DNA from: an uncultured Clostridia bacterium
GTDB taxonomy: Bacteria > Bacillota > Clostridia > UBA1212 > UBA1255
Reading direction: 5' to 3'
Length of the DNA: 44,212 nucleotides
Assembly: GCA_947625435.1 (NCBI GenBank)
Contig: CANQOI010000013.1
Span: forward strand, 1 to 44,212
The notes beneath the pieces are model-generated. The model was not told where the DNA came from and did not search any database. It saw only the letters and a list, made by a program, of their open reading frames with translations. The position numbers and the translations under genes are program-made. Below are positions 8,947 to 17,796 of this stretch, piece after piece (within the stretch, counting starts at the first letter, position 1; every line of letters starts with the position of its first letter).

Positions 8947-10689
8947 ATGAAAACAACTAAGCTCATAAAGCGGACGGTTCCGTATTATAAAAAATACATG
9001 GGTATGATGCTCTTTGACCTGTTCTGCGCAGGTCTTACGACTGTATGCGAGCTTGTGCTGCCGCTCATAATCAAATATTTTACAAATGCCGCGATAGACG
9101 ATATAAAAAGCCTTACATATAAAGCCGTTTTCACATTGGGAGGAATCTACGTACTGCTCCGGATAATAGATGCGGCGGCAAACTATTACATGTCCACGTG
9201 GGGCCATATAATGGGCACACATATTGAAACGGACATGAGAAGGGACATGTTCAGCCATCTGCAGAAGCTGTCGTTTACATATTATGACAACGCAAAGGTC
9301 GGACAGATAATGTCGCGCATAACCACGGATCTTTTCGACGTAACTGAATTTACCCACCACTGTCCCGAGGAGTTTTTCATAGCCGGCATCAAGATCACGG
9401 TATCGTTCATAATACTTTTGAATGTTAACGTGTGGCTCACACTCATAATGTTTGCCGTCATGCCTCTCATGCTTTTTATCACATCGACCGTGCGCAAAAA
9501 AATGCGCGATGCATTTGCCGAACAGAGGAGAAAATGCGGCGAACTGAATGCGGGAGTAGAGGACAGCCTGCTCGGCATACGCGTTGTAAAATCGTTTGCT
9601 AATGAGGAGATCGAAGAGGAAAAATTCAAGAACGGCAACCGCGCCTTCTTTAATGTTAAAGCAAAAGCGTATCGCTATATGGGCGCGTTCAATACCGTAA
9701 CGAGGATATTCGACGGAATAATGTACATAGTCGTAGTCGTTGCCGGCGCTGTATTTATGATAAAAGGATTCATAAACGCGGGAGATTATGTGGCATATCT
9801 TCTCTATGTGTCGACTCTGCTCACGTCAGTTCGCAGGATCATAGAGTTTACGGAGCAGTTCCAGCGCGGAATGACGGGTATAGAACGTTTTGCCGAAATA
9901 ATGGATACAGAGCCGGATATAACGGACGCCCCGGATGCGGCTGAGATAACCGGCGCCGAGGGAAATATAGAATTCAGACACGTCACATTCTCTTACGGCG
10001 AAAGCAACGGCAATACTGTCCTTCACGATATAAATCTCACAGTGAGAAAAGGCGACAATATCGCGCTCGTAGGTCCCTCCGGCGGCGGAAAGACTACTCT
10101 CTGCAGCCTCATACCGAGATTTTACGAGCTGAATGAAGGACAGATACTTTTGGACGGACGCGATATACGGACGCTCACTCTCCGCTCTCTGAGGGAAAAT
10201 ATAGGTATCGTTCAGCAGGACGTATATCTTTTCTCCGGTACGGTGCTCGAAAACATATCTTACGGCAAGCCGGGCGCTTCCTTTGAAGAGATCACTGAAG
10301 CCGCGCGCCTCGCGGGCGCGGATGAATTCATAGAAAAGCTGCCCTGCGGATACGACACGTACGTGGGAGAAAGGGGCGTAAAGCTCTCGGGCGGGCAGAA
10401 GCAGAGGATAAGCATAGCAAGAGTGTTCCTTAAGAATCCGCCCGTGCTCATACTCGACGAGGCTACGTCTGCTCTTGACAATGAAAGCGAAAAGCTTGTA
10501 CAGAGATCTCTTGAAAGGCTTGCCAAAGGCAGGACAACCTTTACGATAGCTCACCGCCTCACTACAATACGCGGAGCTTCCGAGATACTCGTGCTCACTG
10601 AAAAAGGCATAGAAGAACGCGGCACGCACGAAGAGCTCATGAACAAGAAGGGTATATATTACAGCCTGGCGCGATTGACAAAGGAATAG
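8947..10689 (+). CDS. ABC exporter, fused membrane and ATPase domains
   Basis: Half-transporter of 580 residues in the MsbA/LmrA/BmrA class. Six transmembrane helices lie in residues 1-310. The C-terminal ATPase domain has Walker A GPSGGGKTT (about 379-387), the signature LSGGQKQR and Walker B VLILDEATSALD, and ends in the usual H-loop segment FTIAHRLTTIRGA. It presumably works as a homodimer, since no partner is adjacent. The substrate (lipid, drug or peptide) cannot be read. The gene is separated by 30 bases from coaE and by 64 bases from purE. Confidence 0.93.
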   Translation: MKTTKLIKRTVPYYKKYMGMMLFDLFCAGLTTVCELVLPLIIKYFTNAAIDDIKSLTYKAVFTLGGIYVLLRIIDAAANYYMSTWGHIMGTHIETDMRRDMFSHLQKLSFTYYDNAKVGQIMSRITTDLFDVTEFTHHCPEEFFIAGIKITVSFIILLNVNVWLTLIMFAVMPLMLFITSTVRKKMRDAFAEQRRKCGELNAGVEDSLLGIRVVKSFANEEIEEEKFKNGNRAFFNVKAKAYRYMGAFNTVTRIFDGIMYIVVVVAGAVFMIKGFINAGDYVAYLLYVSTLLTSVRRIIEFTEQFQRGMTGIERFAEIMDTEPDITDAPDAAEITGAEGNIEFRHVTFSYGESNGNTVLHDINLTVRKGDNIALVGPSGGGKTTLCSLIPRFYELNEGQILLDGRDIRTLTLRSLRENIGIVQQDVYLFSGTVLENISYGKPGASFEEITEAARLAGADEFIEKLPCGYDTYVGERGVKLSGGQKQRISIARVFLKNPPVLILDEATSALDNESEKLVQRSLERLAKGRTTFTIAHRLTTIRGASEILVLTEKGIEERGTHEELMNKKGIYYSLARLTKE

Positions 10690-10693
10690 TCAT

Positions 10694-10721
10694 TTGCTAT
10701 GATTTAACCCGTATTTATTAT
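10694..10721 (+). promoter_or_regulatory. Possible promoter of the pur genes
   Basis: TTGCTA at 10694-10699, a 16-base spacer and TATTAT at 10716-10721, in the 64-base gap before purE. This is a modest match. There is no room for a guanine riboswitch, and no PurR box was recognised. Confidence 0.35.
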
Positions 10722-10753
10722 ATTTTAAGCGCATCGGAAGGAGAGGCATTTTT

Positions 10754-11260
10754 ATGGTCAAGGACCCAAAAGTTCTCGTGATATTGGGGAGTGATTCTGA
10801 TTACGGAGTCATGAAGGACTGCCTGGCGCAGCTTACGGGATTCGGAATAGAGTTTGAATGTGAGGTGTGCTCGGCGCACAGGACGCCAGAAAGATCGAGA
10901 GAACTGGCAAAGAGTGCATCTAAGAAGGGCTTCGGGTGCATAATAGCCGCCGCCGGCAAGGCCGCCCATCTTCCGGGAGTATTGGCTGCGTATACGACAG
11001 TGCCCGTGATAGGCGTACCTATCAAAAGCGACGCTCTTGACGGTATGGATGCCCTTCTGTCGATAGCTCAGATGCCGCCGGGGATACCGGTCGCGACTGT
11101 CGCGATAAACGGCAGCGTGAACGCCGCAGTCCTCGCTGCGCAGATATTGTCTGTGAAATATAAAGTATTAAGAGACAGGCTCAGTGCATACAAGCTGGAG
11201 CTTGCCGATAAAGTCGCGGCAAAAAATGTTAAGCTTCAGGAGGTAATAAAGAATGGCTGA
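10754..11260 (+). CDS. purE: N5-CAIR mutase
   Basis: Purine biosynthesis enzyme of 168 residues that converts N5-carboxyaminoimidazole ribonucleotide to CAIR. The family signature is visible: [13 protein letters not shown] near the N terminus, SAHRTPER (about 44-51), [18 protein letters not shown] (about 68-85) and the C-terminal [12 protein letters not shown] strong GGAAGGAGAGG ribosome site lies ahead of the ATG. It overlaps purM by 8 bases and begins the run purE-purM-purN-purD. purK, purC, purF, purL and purH are not in the window, so the pathway genes are split between loci. Confidence 0.97.
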   Translation: MVKDPKVLVILGSDSDYGVMKDCLAQLTGFGIEFECEVCSAHRTPERSRELAKSASKKGFGCIIAAAGKAAHLPGVLAAYTTVPVIGVPIKSDALDGMDALLSIAQMPPGIPVATVAINGSVNAAVLAAQILSVKYKVLRDRLSAYKLELADKVAAKNVKLQEVIKNG

Positions 11261-12296
11261 TTATAAGGATGCCGGAGTAGATGTAGAGGCGGGTTACGAA
11301 GCGGTGCGCCTCATGAAGGAGCATGTCGGAAAGACATTCAGGAAAGAAGTACTTACGGGACTGGGCGGTTTCGGCTCGCTCTTTGAGCTTGACCTTTCAA
11401 GATTCGAGAATCCCGTGCTCGTATCCGGTACCGACGGAGTCGGAACAAAGCTCAAGATAGCTTTTCTCACCGATAAATATGACACTGTGGGCATAGACTG
11501 TGTGGCTATGTGCGTAAATGACATAATATGCTGCGGAGCCGAACCTCTTTTTTTCCTCGATTACATAGCTGTGGGGAAAAATATACCTGAGAAGGTGGCA
11601 GAGATAGTCAAGGGCGTATCTGACGGCTGCGTGCAGGCGGGATGCTCACTCGTAGGCGGCGAAACGGCCGAAATGCCCGGATTTTACAAAATTGATGAGT
11701 TCGATATAGCGGGCTTCGCGGTGGGTGCCGTATCGAAAAATAAGATAATAAACGGAAGCAATATAAAGAAGGGCGACGTGCTCATAGGGCTTCCTTCTTC
11801 GGGCGTTCACAGCAACGGCTATTCGCTCGTGAGAAAGATAATCAATCCTTCGTCCGAGAGACTCGGGGAGTTCGTACAGAGCTTCGGCTGCTCAATGGGA
11901 GAGGAGCTTCTGAAGCCCACAAGGATATACGTAAAGACAGTTCTCAATCTTATAGAAAAATTTGATATAAAGGGCATCTCACATATAACGGGAGGAGGCT
12001 TTTACGAGAACATACCCAGAATGGGAAGCGAAGGACTTGCTTACATAATACATAAAGGCTCGTGGCCGGTGCTGCCGGTATTCGATCTTCTCATGAAGCT
12101 GGGACGGGTTGAAGAAGCCGACATGTATAATACGTTTAACATGGGAATAGGAATGGTAATGGCAGTTGCGCCCGACAGCGCCGATGCCGCTTTGTCATAT
12201 CTTTCAGAGCGGGGAGAGAAGGCTTATATCATAGGTGAGATATCCGACAGGCTCCCGGACGAGGGCATGACAAGAGGCTCGCTCACCGTACTGTAA
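11253..12296 (+). CDS. purM: Phosphoribosylformylglycinamidine cyclo-ligase (AIR synthetase)
   Basis: Forms aminoimidazole ribonucleotide from FGAM with ATP. The protein has 347 residues, the normal length. Features include the N-terminal [15 protein letters not shown], the nucleotide-binding [15 protein letters not shown] (about 58-72), [12 protein letters not shown] (about 134-145) and [14 protein letters not shown] in the C-terminal half. The start overlaps the end of purE by 8 bases, so translation is coupled. purN follows 22 bases later. Confidence 0.97.
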   Translation: MADYKDAGVDVEAGYEAVRLMKEHVGKTFRKEVLTGLGGFGSLFELDLSRFENPVLVSGTDGVGTKLKIAFLTDKYDTVGIDCVAMCVNDIICCGAEPLFFLDYIAVGKNIPEKVAEIVKGVSDGCVQAGCSLVGGETAEMPGFYKIDEFDIAGFAVGAVSKNKIINGSNIKKGDVLIGLPSSGVHSNGYSLVRKIINPSSERLGEFVQSFGCSMGEELLKPTRIYVKTVLNLIEKFDIKGISHITGGGFYENIPRMGSEGLAYIIHKGSWPVLPVFDLLMKLGRVEEADMYNTFNMGIGMVMAVAPDSADAALSYLSERGEKAYIIGEISDRLPDEGMTRGSLTVL

Positions 12297-12318
12297 AACG
12301 CATAGAGGGGAGTAATTT

Positions 12319-12924
12319 ATGCTGAGGATAGGCATTCTCGTATCCGGCGGCGGCACAAATCTGCAGGCCATAATAGACCGCATAGAAGACGGATATCTTA
12401 AAGATTGTGCCATAACATCGGTAGTTTCAAGTAAGAAGGGCGCTTATGCGCTGGAACGGGCGGCAAAGCACGGTATACCGGCCGTATGCATTCCGCGAAA
12501 GGAATATACGGATGCAGTACAGTACAGCAGAGCGCTCGCCGAGCATTTTAAGAGTGAAAACGCGGACCTTATCGTACTGGCCGGATTTTTGACCGTACTG
12601 GATGAGTGCTTCATAAATGAATTTAAGGACAGGATAATAAACGTCCACCCGTCTCTGATACCGTCTTTCTGCGGCAAAGGGTTTTACGGGCTCATACCGC
12701 ATAAGGCCGCTCTTGAACGCGGCGTGAAGGTCACGGGAGCCACCGTTCATTTTGTGAACGGCGAGGTGGACGGCGGTAAGATAATAATCCAAAAGGCGGT
12801 ATATGTGGAAGAAGGGGACACTCCGGAAATACTGCAGGAAAGAGTGATGCGCGAGGCTGAGCACATAATTCTTCCGGAAGCGATAAAGATACTCAGCATG
12901 AAGAAAGCGAAGGGTGAGTTTTAA
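12319..12924 (+). CDS. purN: Phosphoribosylglycinamide formyltransferase
   Basis: 10-formyl-THF-dependent GAR transformylase of 201 residues. The N terminus ILVSGGGTNLQAIID binds the substrate phosphate. The catalytic Asn-His pair is in IINVHPSLIPSF (about 111-122), and the second catalytic element is KVTGATVHFVNGEVDGGKII (about 137-156). The stop codon is directly followed by the purD ATG. A GAGGGGAG ribosome site precedes the start. Confidence 0.97.
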   Translation: MLRIGILVSGGGTNLQAIIDRIEDGYLKDCAITSVVSSKKGAYALERAAKHGIPAVCIPRKEYTDAVQYSRALAEHFKSENADLIVLAGFLTVLDECFINEFKDRIINVHPSLIPSFCGKGFYGLIPHKAALERGVKVTGATVHFVNGEVDGGKIIIQKAVYVEEGDTPEILQERVMREAEHIILPEAIKILSMKKAKGEF

Positions 12925-14187
12925 ATGAAGATTTTAGTCATAGGCGGCGGCGGAAGAGAACACGCGATAATCAAGAAGCTTGCGGAGAGCGACAGAAAGC
13001 CGGAGCTTTTCTGCGCACCGGGGAACGGAGGCATTTCACGGGATGCCGTATGCGTTCCTTTTAAAGCGACCGACTGTGAAGCGGCCGTTGATTTCGCGGT
13101 GAATAATAAGATAGATATGGTCGTTGTGGCACCCGATGATCCGCTGAGTCTCGGAATGGTGGATATGCTGGAAAAGGCCGGCATAAGAGCCTTCGGACCG
13201 GTGAAGGACGCGGCGAGACTCGAATCGAGCAAGGTGTTTTCAAAAGCGCTCATGAAAAAATACGGGATACCTACGGCGGCTTATGAAGTGTTCAGCGATT
13301 CCGAAAAGGCGATATCTTATTTAAAGCGTCCGGAGCAGAGATTCCCGGCTGTCATTAAGGCCGACGGCCTTGCGCTCGGCAAGGGAGTGATAATAGCCGC
13401 CGACCTGAAAGAAGCCTGCGAAGCCGTGCGTGGTATGCTCGAAGGCGGCATGTTCGGAAAATCCGGCAGCCGCATAGTAATAGAAGAATTCATGACAGGC
13501 CCCGAGGCTACTGTGCTTGCTTTCACAGACGGCAAGACTGTCAAGCCTATGGTATCATCTCAGGATCACAAGAGAGCATATGACGGTGATAAGGGTCCGA
13601 ATACAGGCGGTATGGGAGCCATATCTCCGAGCAGGCATTACACGGACGAGATTGCGGACATATGCATGAATACGATCTTCAAGCCTACGATAGACGCGCT
13701 CCGTGCGGAGGGAATAAAATACAAAGGCGTCATATATTTCGGGCTCATGCTGACTCCCGAAGGACCGAGAGTGGTCGAATATAATTCGCGTTTCGGCGAT
13801 CCCGAAGCCCAGTGCGTGCTCCCGCGCCTCGACACGGATCTGATCGATATCTTCGAGGCTGTCATAGATGAGCGCCTTGATGAGATCGATATAAAGTGGA
13901 AGCCGGAAGCCGCGTGCTGCGTTGTGATAGCTTCGGGCGGATATCCCGTAAAATACACTTCCGGATATGAGATAACCGGCATTGAAAATGCGGAAAGGTG
14001 CGGCACGGTAGTATACCATGCCGGCACAAAGACAGAAAACGGCAGATTCTATACAACGGGAGGACGTGTGCTCGGTGTGACAGGCATGGGAGCATGCCTT
14101 GAAGATGCCATTAAGCTCGCATATAAGGGCGTTTCGGAGATATCGTGGACGGACTCGAGATACAGAAGCGACATAGGACTTAAGTAG
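12925..14187 (+). CDS. purD: Phosphoribosylamine-glycine ligase
   Basis: GAR synthetase of 420 residues with an ATP-grasp fold. The N-terminal domain starts KILVIGGGGREHAI. The ATP-grasp part contains PAVIKADGLALGKGVIIA (about 142-159), the DHKRAYDGDKGPNTGGMGA stretch (about 214-232) and the metal-binding EYNSRFGDPEAQ (about 291-302). The ATG directly abuts the purN stop. It is the last gene of the purine run; the DAHP synthase starts 26 bases later and may be cotranscribed. Confidence 0.98.
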   Translation: MKILVIGGGGREHAIIKKLAESDRKPELFCAPGNGGISRDAVCVPFKATDCEAAVDFAVNNKIDMVVVAPDDPLSLGMVDMLEKAGIRAFGPVKDAARLESSKVFSKALMKKYGIPTAAYEVFSDSEKAISYLKRPEQRFPAVIKADGLALGKGVIIAADLKEACEAVRGMLEGGMFGKSGSRIVIEEFMTGPEATVLAFTDGKTVKPMVSSQDHKRAYDGDKGPNTGGMGAISPSRHYTDEIADICMNTIFKPTIDALRAEGIKYKGVIYFGLMLTPEGPRVVEYNSRFGDPEAQCVLPRLDTDLIDIFEAVIDERLDEIDIKWKPEAACCVVIASGGYPVKYTSGYEITGIENAERCGTVVYHAGTKTENGRFYTTGGRVLGVTGMGACLEDAIKLAYKGVSEISWTDSRYRSDIGLK

Positions 14188-14213
14188 ATCCGGGTTTCAG
14201 GGTGATATGCTGT

Positions 14214-15224
14214 ATGATCATTTATGTTAAAAAAAATACAGATCAAAAGCAACTGGATACTTTAATAAATTGGCTTGAGAGCCGCGGCGTGGAGGTGCAC
14301 GCCCTTTCAAACGGTAAGAGCATCATACTCGGTCTTATAGGCGATACGCAGAATGTTGACGCAGATCTTGTCAATAACCTTGACTGTGTCAGCCGGGTCG
14401 TAAAGGTGAAGGAGCCGTATAAGAGCTCGAACCGTAAGTTTCATCCCGATGACACAGTGATAGATGTATGCGGAGTTAAAATAGGCGGCGGCAATTTTAC
14501 GGCCATTGCCGGTCCGTGCTCCGTTGAATCCACGGAGCAGATATGTGCCGTGGCAAAAGCCGTAAAGGAATCGGGCGCATCAATATTAAGAGGCGGCGCG
14601 TTCAAGCCGAGAACATCTCCGTATTCATTTCAGGGGCTCAGGAGCAAAGGCATAGAGCTCCTGCTGGAAGCAAAGAGACTTACAGGTATGCCTATAGTGT
14701 CCGAAATAATGGATATAGGAAGTCTTCCTGTTTTTGAACATGTAGATATAATACAGGTAGGCGCGCGGAATATGCAGAATTTCGAACTCCTTAAAGAGCT
14801 CGGACGCACTAACAAGGTCATTTTATTAAAACGCGGGCTTGCCAATACCCTAAATGAATTCCTCATGAGCGCCGAATACATCATGTCCAGCGGAAATCAG
14901 AATGTTATACTCTGCGAGCGCGGTATAAGGACATTTGAAACGGCCACGCGCAACACGCTCGATATATCGGCAATACCGCTCCTCAAAAAAATGTCGCATC
15001 TGCCTGTGATCGCCGATCCGAGTCATGCGTCGGGCATAGCATCGCTCGTGCGCCCGTTGGCGCTGGCGGCAGTTTCCGCCGGCGCGGACGGCATAATGGT
15101 CGAGGTCCATAACGATCCCGAGCATGCTCTCTGCGACGGACCGCAGTCAATACGGCCCGATGAATTTTCTTCCCTTATGCAAGATATGCTGAAAGTAAGA
15201 AATATACTGTACCCGCAAAAATAA
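14214..15224 (+). CDS. aroF: 3-deoxy-7-phosphoheptulonate synthase (DAHP synthase)
   Basis: First enzyme of the shikimate pathway, joining PEP and erythrose 4-phosphate. It is of the Thermotoga/Bacillus-like type with an N-terminal ferredoxin-like regulatory domain (about 1-75) before the TIM-barrel. Motifs are [33 protein letters not shown] and ADPSHASG. The ATG at 14214 (336 residues) was preferred because AGGGTGA at 14199-14205 lies 8 bases upstream; the GTG at 14202 falls inside that ribosome site. The N-terminal domain suggests feedback control by an aromatic end product (family knowledge). Its last 50 bases overlap the convergent prepilin-peptidase gene. Confidence 0.94.
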   Translation: MIIYVKKNTDQKQLDTLINWLESRGVEVHALSNGKSIILGLIGDTQNVDADLVNNLDCVSRVVKVKEPYKSSNRKFHPDDTVIDVCGVKIGGGNFTAIAGPCSVESTEQICAVAKAVKESGASILRGGAFKPRTSPYSFQGLRSKGIELLLEAKRLTGMPIVSEIMDIGSLPVFEHVDIIQVGARNMQNFELLKELGRTNKVILLKRGLANTLNEFLMSAEYIMSSGNQNVILCERGIRTFETATRNTLDISAIPLLKKMSHLPVIADPSHASGIASLVRPLALAAVSAGADGIMVEVHNDPEHALCDGPQSIRPDEFSSLMQDMLKVRNILYPQK

Positions 15225-15621
15225 AAGGAGCAAACGGCAGTGAGGATATTTTGCGTCTCTTTACCGCCATTATCACAAGTGCGGAAACGGCGCATAGTGT
15301 AAAGGCCGCAAATATGACCGTGATACTTCCTCTTAAGCCCAAATACAGACCGCATACGCTCATAAGCTTCACGTCGCCGGCTCCCAATGATCTGTTTACG
15401 GCATACGGTATTATCATTATCAGGAACGCCGCAATACCGCCTGCAAAAATGTCTGTTAAGACCGGAATACGACCGGACGTGCCGCCGCACAGGGCTCTGA
15501 ATATGACAGGCAACACAGTCAGTATGCATATCATGTTCGGAACGCGCCTTTCACGAATATCAGTATAGGCTGCGGCGCTTATCAATAACAAAAACAAAAT
15601 ATCAATGACCGACATTATCAT
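15175..15621 (-). CDS. Type A24 prepilin-peptidase-like membrane protease
   Basis: Small integral membrane aspartic protease of 148 residues with about five hydrophobic segments. The two catalytic aspartates are visible in AAAYTDIRERRVPN and in SLGAGDVKLM (the GxGD motif). The N-terminal methyltransferase domain of classical PilD is absent, so it resembles short TadV/CpaA-type peptidases. No pilin, Tad or competence genes are near, making it an orphan. The ATG at 15621 was chosen because GGAGGG lies 7 bases upstream; the ATG at 15660 lacks a ribosome site. The gene's end runs 50 bases into the opposite-strand DAHP synthase gene. Confidence 0.85.
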   Translation of the reverse strand: MIMSVIDILFLLLISAAAYTDIRERRVPNMICILTVLPVIFRALCGGTSGRIPVLTDIFAGGIAAFLIMIIPYAVNRSLGAGDVKLMSVCGLYLGLRGSITVIFAAFTLCAVSALVIMAVKRRKISSLPFAPFIFAGTVYFLLSAYLA

Positions 15622-15720
15622 AATAAATCCCTCCATACGTGTGATATCGACTGTTTTCACATTTTAACATCTTGATCACGCCGCGATCATTTCCCGGGAA
15701 ATAATCGGAGGAAATATTTT

Positions 15721-15764
15721 AACGTAAAAAAACTGCGGCAAGTAAACAGATTACTGCCGCAGTT
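15721..15764 (-). terminator. Rho-independent terminator of the lipoprotein gene
   Basis: The hairpin has arms AACTGCGGCA (15731-15740) and TGCCGCAGTT (15755-15764). Read on the minus strand the hairpin is followed by TTTTTACGTT. The stem extends by four more pairs past one bulged base. It lies 34 bases after the stop of the gene ending at 15798. Confidence 0.85.
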
Positions 15765-15797
15765 GATATTTATTGCCGCGATCTCGGAACGCGCAGC

Positions 15798-17624
15798 TTA
15801 ATCCCGGGCTTCCTCCACGGTAACATTTACTGTGAAGCTGTGGCCGTCTTCGAATGTGACAGTCACTTTGGTGGAGCCTGTCTTCTTAGGTGTGATTATG
15901 CCCGCTCTGGAGACTCTTATGATCGATGAGTCTTCGACCTCGAAGGACATGAGATAATTCTCGGCAGGTACATTTGCGGGATAGTCGGGGTGTGAACGCG
16001 TGTAGTCATTATATGCTTCACCCCATGTCTCATCTTCGAATACCACATATCCGCGTATCTGCAGAGAGTGCCTGCGGCCTCCGTCCTTAAGATACACAGT
16101 CATATTCTCATTTACGGGACGTACGGATGCGATGGCGGGATTCTCAGCGCCTATTACAAAATCATCGGGTCTTACATAAACCTTGAATGTTATCTGCAGA
16201 CCTTCGTAATGCATCGTGACTGACGTCTTGCCGACATTCTTAAGATTCATTTTAAGGCCGTCGAACGATACTATGTTTTCGTCATAATTGTCAAATGTGA
16301 CCTTTGAAGCATCCGTTATCTCATGAGGCGCTATCGTCGTGTCGTACCATCTTGCATCGATCGTGACAGAGCCGGAGCCTATATTTGCTTCTATCTTGTG
16401 GGGAAGGACACTTATCGCAACGGGCCAGTACTCTTCGGGAGCTTCCCAGAAATAATCCTGTCTGAGAGTGCCTTTGCCCTTCTTGTCCGATGATGTGACC
16501 TTGCCTTCATACACCGAAAGCTTGACACTCTGGAAACGCGTAGCCCATTTTCCCCAATTGTCCTGACTTCCGTCAGAGTACGCATATCCCACGAACAAGT
16601 CGTCCTTCAGCTGAATGTGGCCATCCGGACGTTTCGATATACCCATATTGTGGCAGTACTGTGAAATGCCGGTGCGTATCACGTCGGATTTCGTAAAATT
16701 AATGCCGTCATTCGACTCAAATAAAGCTATGCCGCTGGTCGCCGTGAAACGGTCGAAGGTTGAAAAGGCCACGAATTTGCCGCAGTCTTCTATGTATACG
16801 ACATCGCATGAGTCCTGAGCGCCCTGTTTTGCGTATGCAAAGCCTCTGTACTCGAGATTTGCAGGCCAGTTCTCACTCATATCGGACGTTGACACCTTAG
16901 TATAGTTCCCGTCGGGGCACGTCCATGTGTAGTAGCAGTAAAGAGTGCCGTCGACTGCGACAAAGCTTATCTCGCCGGCGCCCCATGACTGATCGCTCTC
17001 GTCAAAATAAACTATAGGCTGCGGATCTCCGCCCCAACCGCTGCCGTTCCATTTCTCATAAGGTCCGTCCGGCTTTCTTGAACGCGCAACGAATACATTG
17101 TTGTTAATGCCTCCGTTTGTGCTCACTATAGTCGAGGTATAGCCTAAATAATAATAGCCGTCAAAATATATGACGCCGGGATCGCACACGGAATAGTGAT
17201 CCATAGAATCCGGTGTAGGCTGGAGCACTACCTTCTCGGGGGACCATGTTTTTCCTCCGTCATCGGAATGCTTATATGTAAACCAGTCCCATTCTCCGCT
17301 CGTTCCGGGTGTCGCAAACCACGCATCTACCGATCCGTCGGCATAATACATTATGGAAGGACCGTATCTGTATCCCCATTTTCCTTCAAGCGGCGCAAAA
17401 ATGTCGTATCCGTCGTCTGTTGTCTCCATTGTGACATGTTCGTTCTCATTTCCGTCTACATGCTCCAATGTGTCTGTAAAGAGTGAAACATTTACGGCAG
17501 GCTCCTCGGTCGGTTCCGGATTGACCTGAGACGGTGATTCCTGCTGACATCCGCAGAGCATGAAAACGGCGCCGAGCCCGAATAATGTAAGCGGCAGCAG
17601 AAGCTTTCTCAATCTGAATTTCAT
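15798..17624 (-). CDS. Surface lipoprotein with GH43-like propeller and Big2 domain
   Basis: Predicted secreted lipoprotein of 608 residues. The start at 17624 has AAGGAGGT six bases upstream. The signal peptide has a basic n-region (KFRLRKLLL), a hydrophobic core and the lipobox MLCGC, whose Cys would be lipidated. A Pro/Glu linker follows, then a five-bladed-propeller-like region with DPGVIYFDGYYYLGYTST, reminiscent of glycoside hydrolase family 43/62 and sialidase-like enzymes. The C-terminal about 90 residues (SSIIRVSRAGIITPKKTGST) form a bacterial Ig-like (Big2) domain. It probably binds or trims a glycan at the cell surface. No carbohydrate transporter is adjacent and the substrate is unknown. 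Confidence 0.8.
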   Translation of the reverse strand: MKFRLRKLLLPLTLFGLGAVFMLCGCQQESPSQVNPEPTEEPAVNVSLFTDTLEHVDGNENEHVTMETTDDGYDIFAPLEGKWGYRYGPSIMYYADGSVDAWFATPGTSGEWDWFTYKHSDDGGKTWSPEKVVLQPTPDSMDHYSVCDPGVIYFDGYYYLGYTSTIVSTNGGINNNVFVARSRKPDGPYEKWNGSGWGGDPQPIVYFDESDQSWGAGEISFVAVDGTLYCYYTWTCPDGNYTKVSTSDMSENWPANLEYRGFAYAKQGAQDSCDVVYIEDCGKFVAFSTFDRFTATSGIALFESNDGINFTKSDVIRTGISQYCHNMGISKRPDGHIQLKDDLFVGYAYSDGSQDNWGKWATRFQSVKLSVYEGKVTSSDKKGKGTLRQDYFWEAPEEYWPVAISVLPHKIEANIGSGSVTIDARWYDTTIAPHEITDASKVTFDNYDENIVSFDGLKMNLKNVGKTSVTMHYEGLQITFKVYVRPDDFVIGAENPAIASVRPVNENMTVYLKDGGRRHSLQIRGYVVFEDETWGEAYNDYTRSHPDYPANVPAENYLMSFEVEDSSIIRVSRAGIITPKKTGSTKVTVTFEDGHSFTVNVTVEEARD

Positions 17625-17665
17625 CAATATACCTCCTTGTAAAACACATTGTGAAATATACCTCA

Positions 17666-17695
17666 ATTATACAGAATAACCGAAATAAAATGCAA
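17666..17695 (-). promoter_or_regulatory. Predicted promoter of the lipoprotein gene
   Basis: On the minus strand TTGCAT (17690-17695), an 18-base spacer and TATAAT (17666-17671), about 42 bases before the chosen start codon. Confidence 0.6.
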
Positions 17696-17716
17696 CATAT
17701 TTTTATGCTGCCGATA

Positions 17717-17746
17717 TTGACACGCGTATTTTACCTTTGCTATACT
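17717..17746 (+). promoter_or_regulatory. Predicted promoter of the MATE gene
   Basis: TTGACA (17717-17722), an 18-base spacer and TATACT (17741-17746), 50 bases before the MATE start codon. It is arranged back to back with the lipoprotein promoter. Confidence 0.65.
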
Positions 17747-17796
17747 CTCGCAGTGCCGCATGAGCGGCTGCATATCAAGGGGGATATTTCGGCTGT

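Noticed and set aside
10690-10753. Purine riboswitch or PurR operator before purE
   Set aside because: The gap is only 64 bases and shows no riboswitch core or PurR box.
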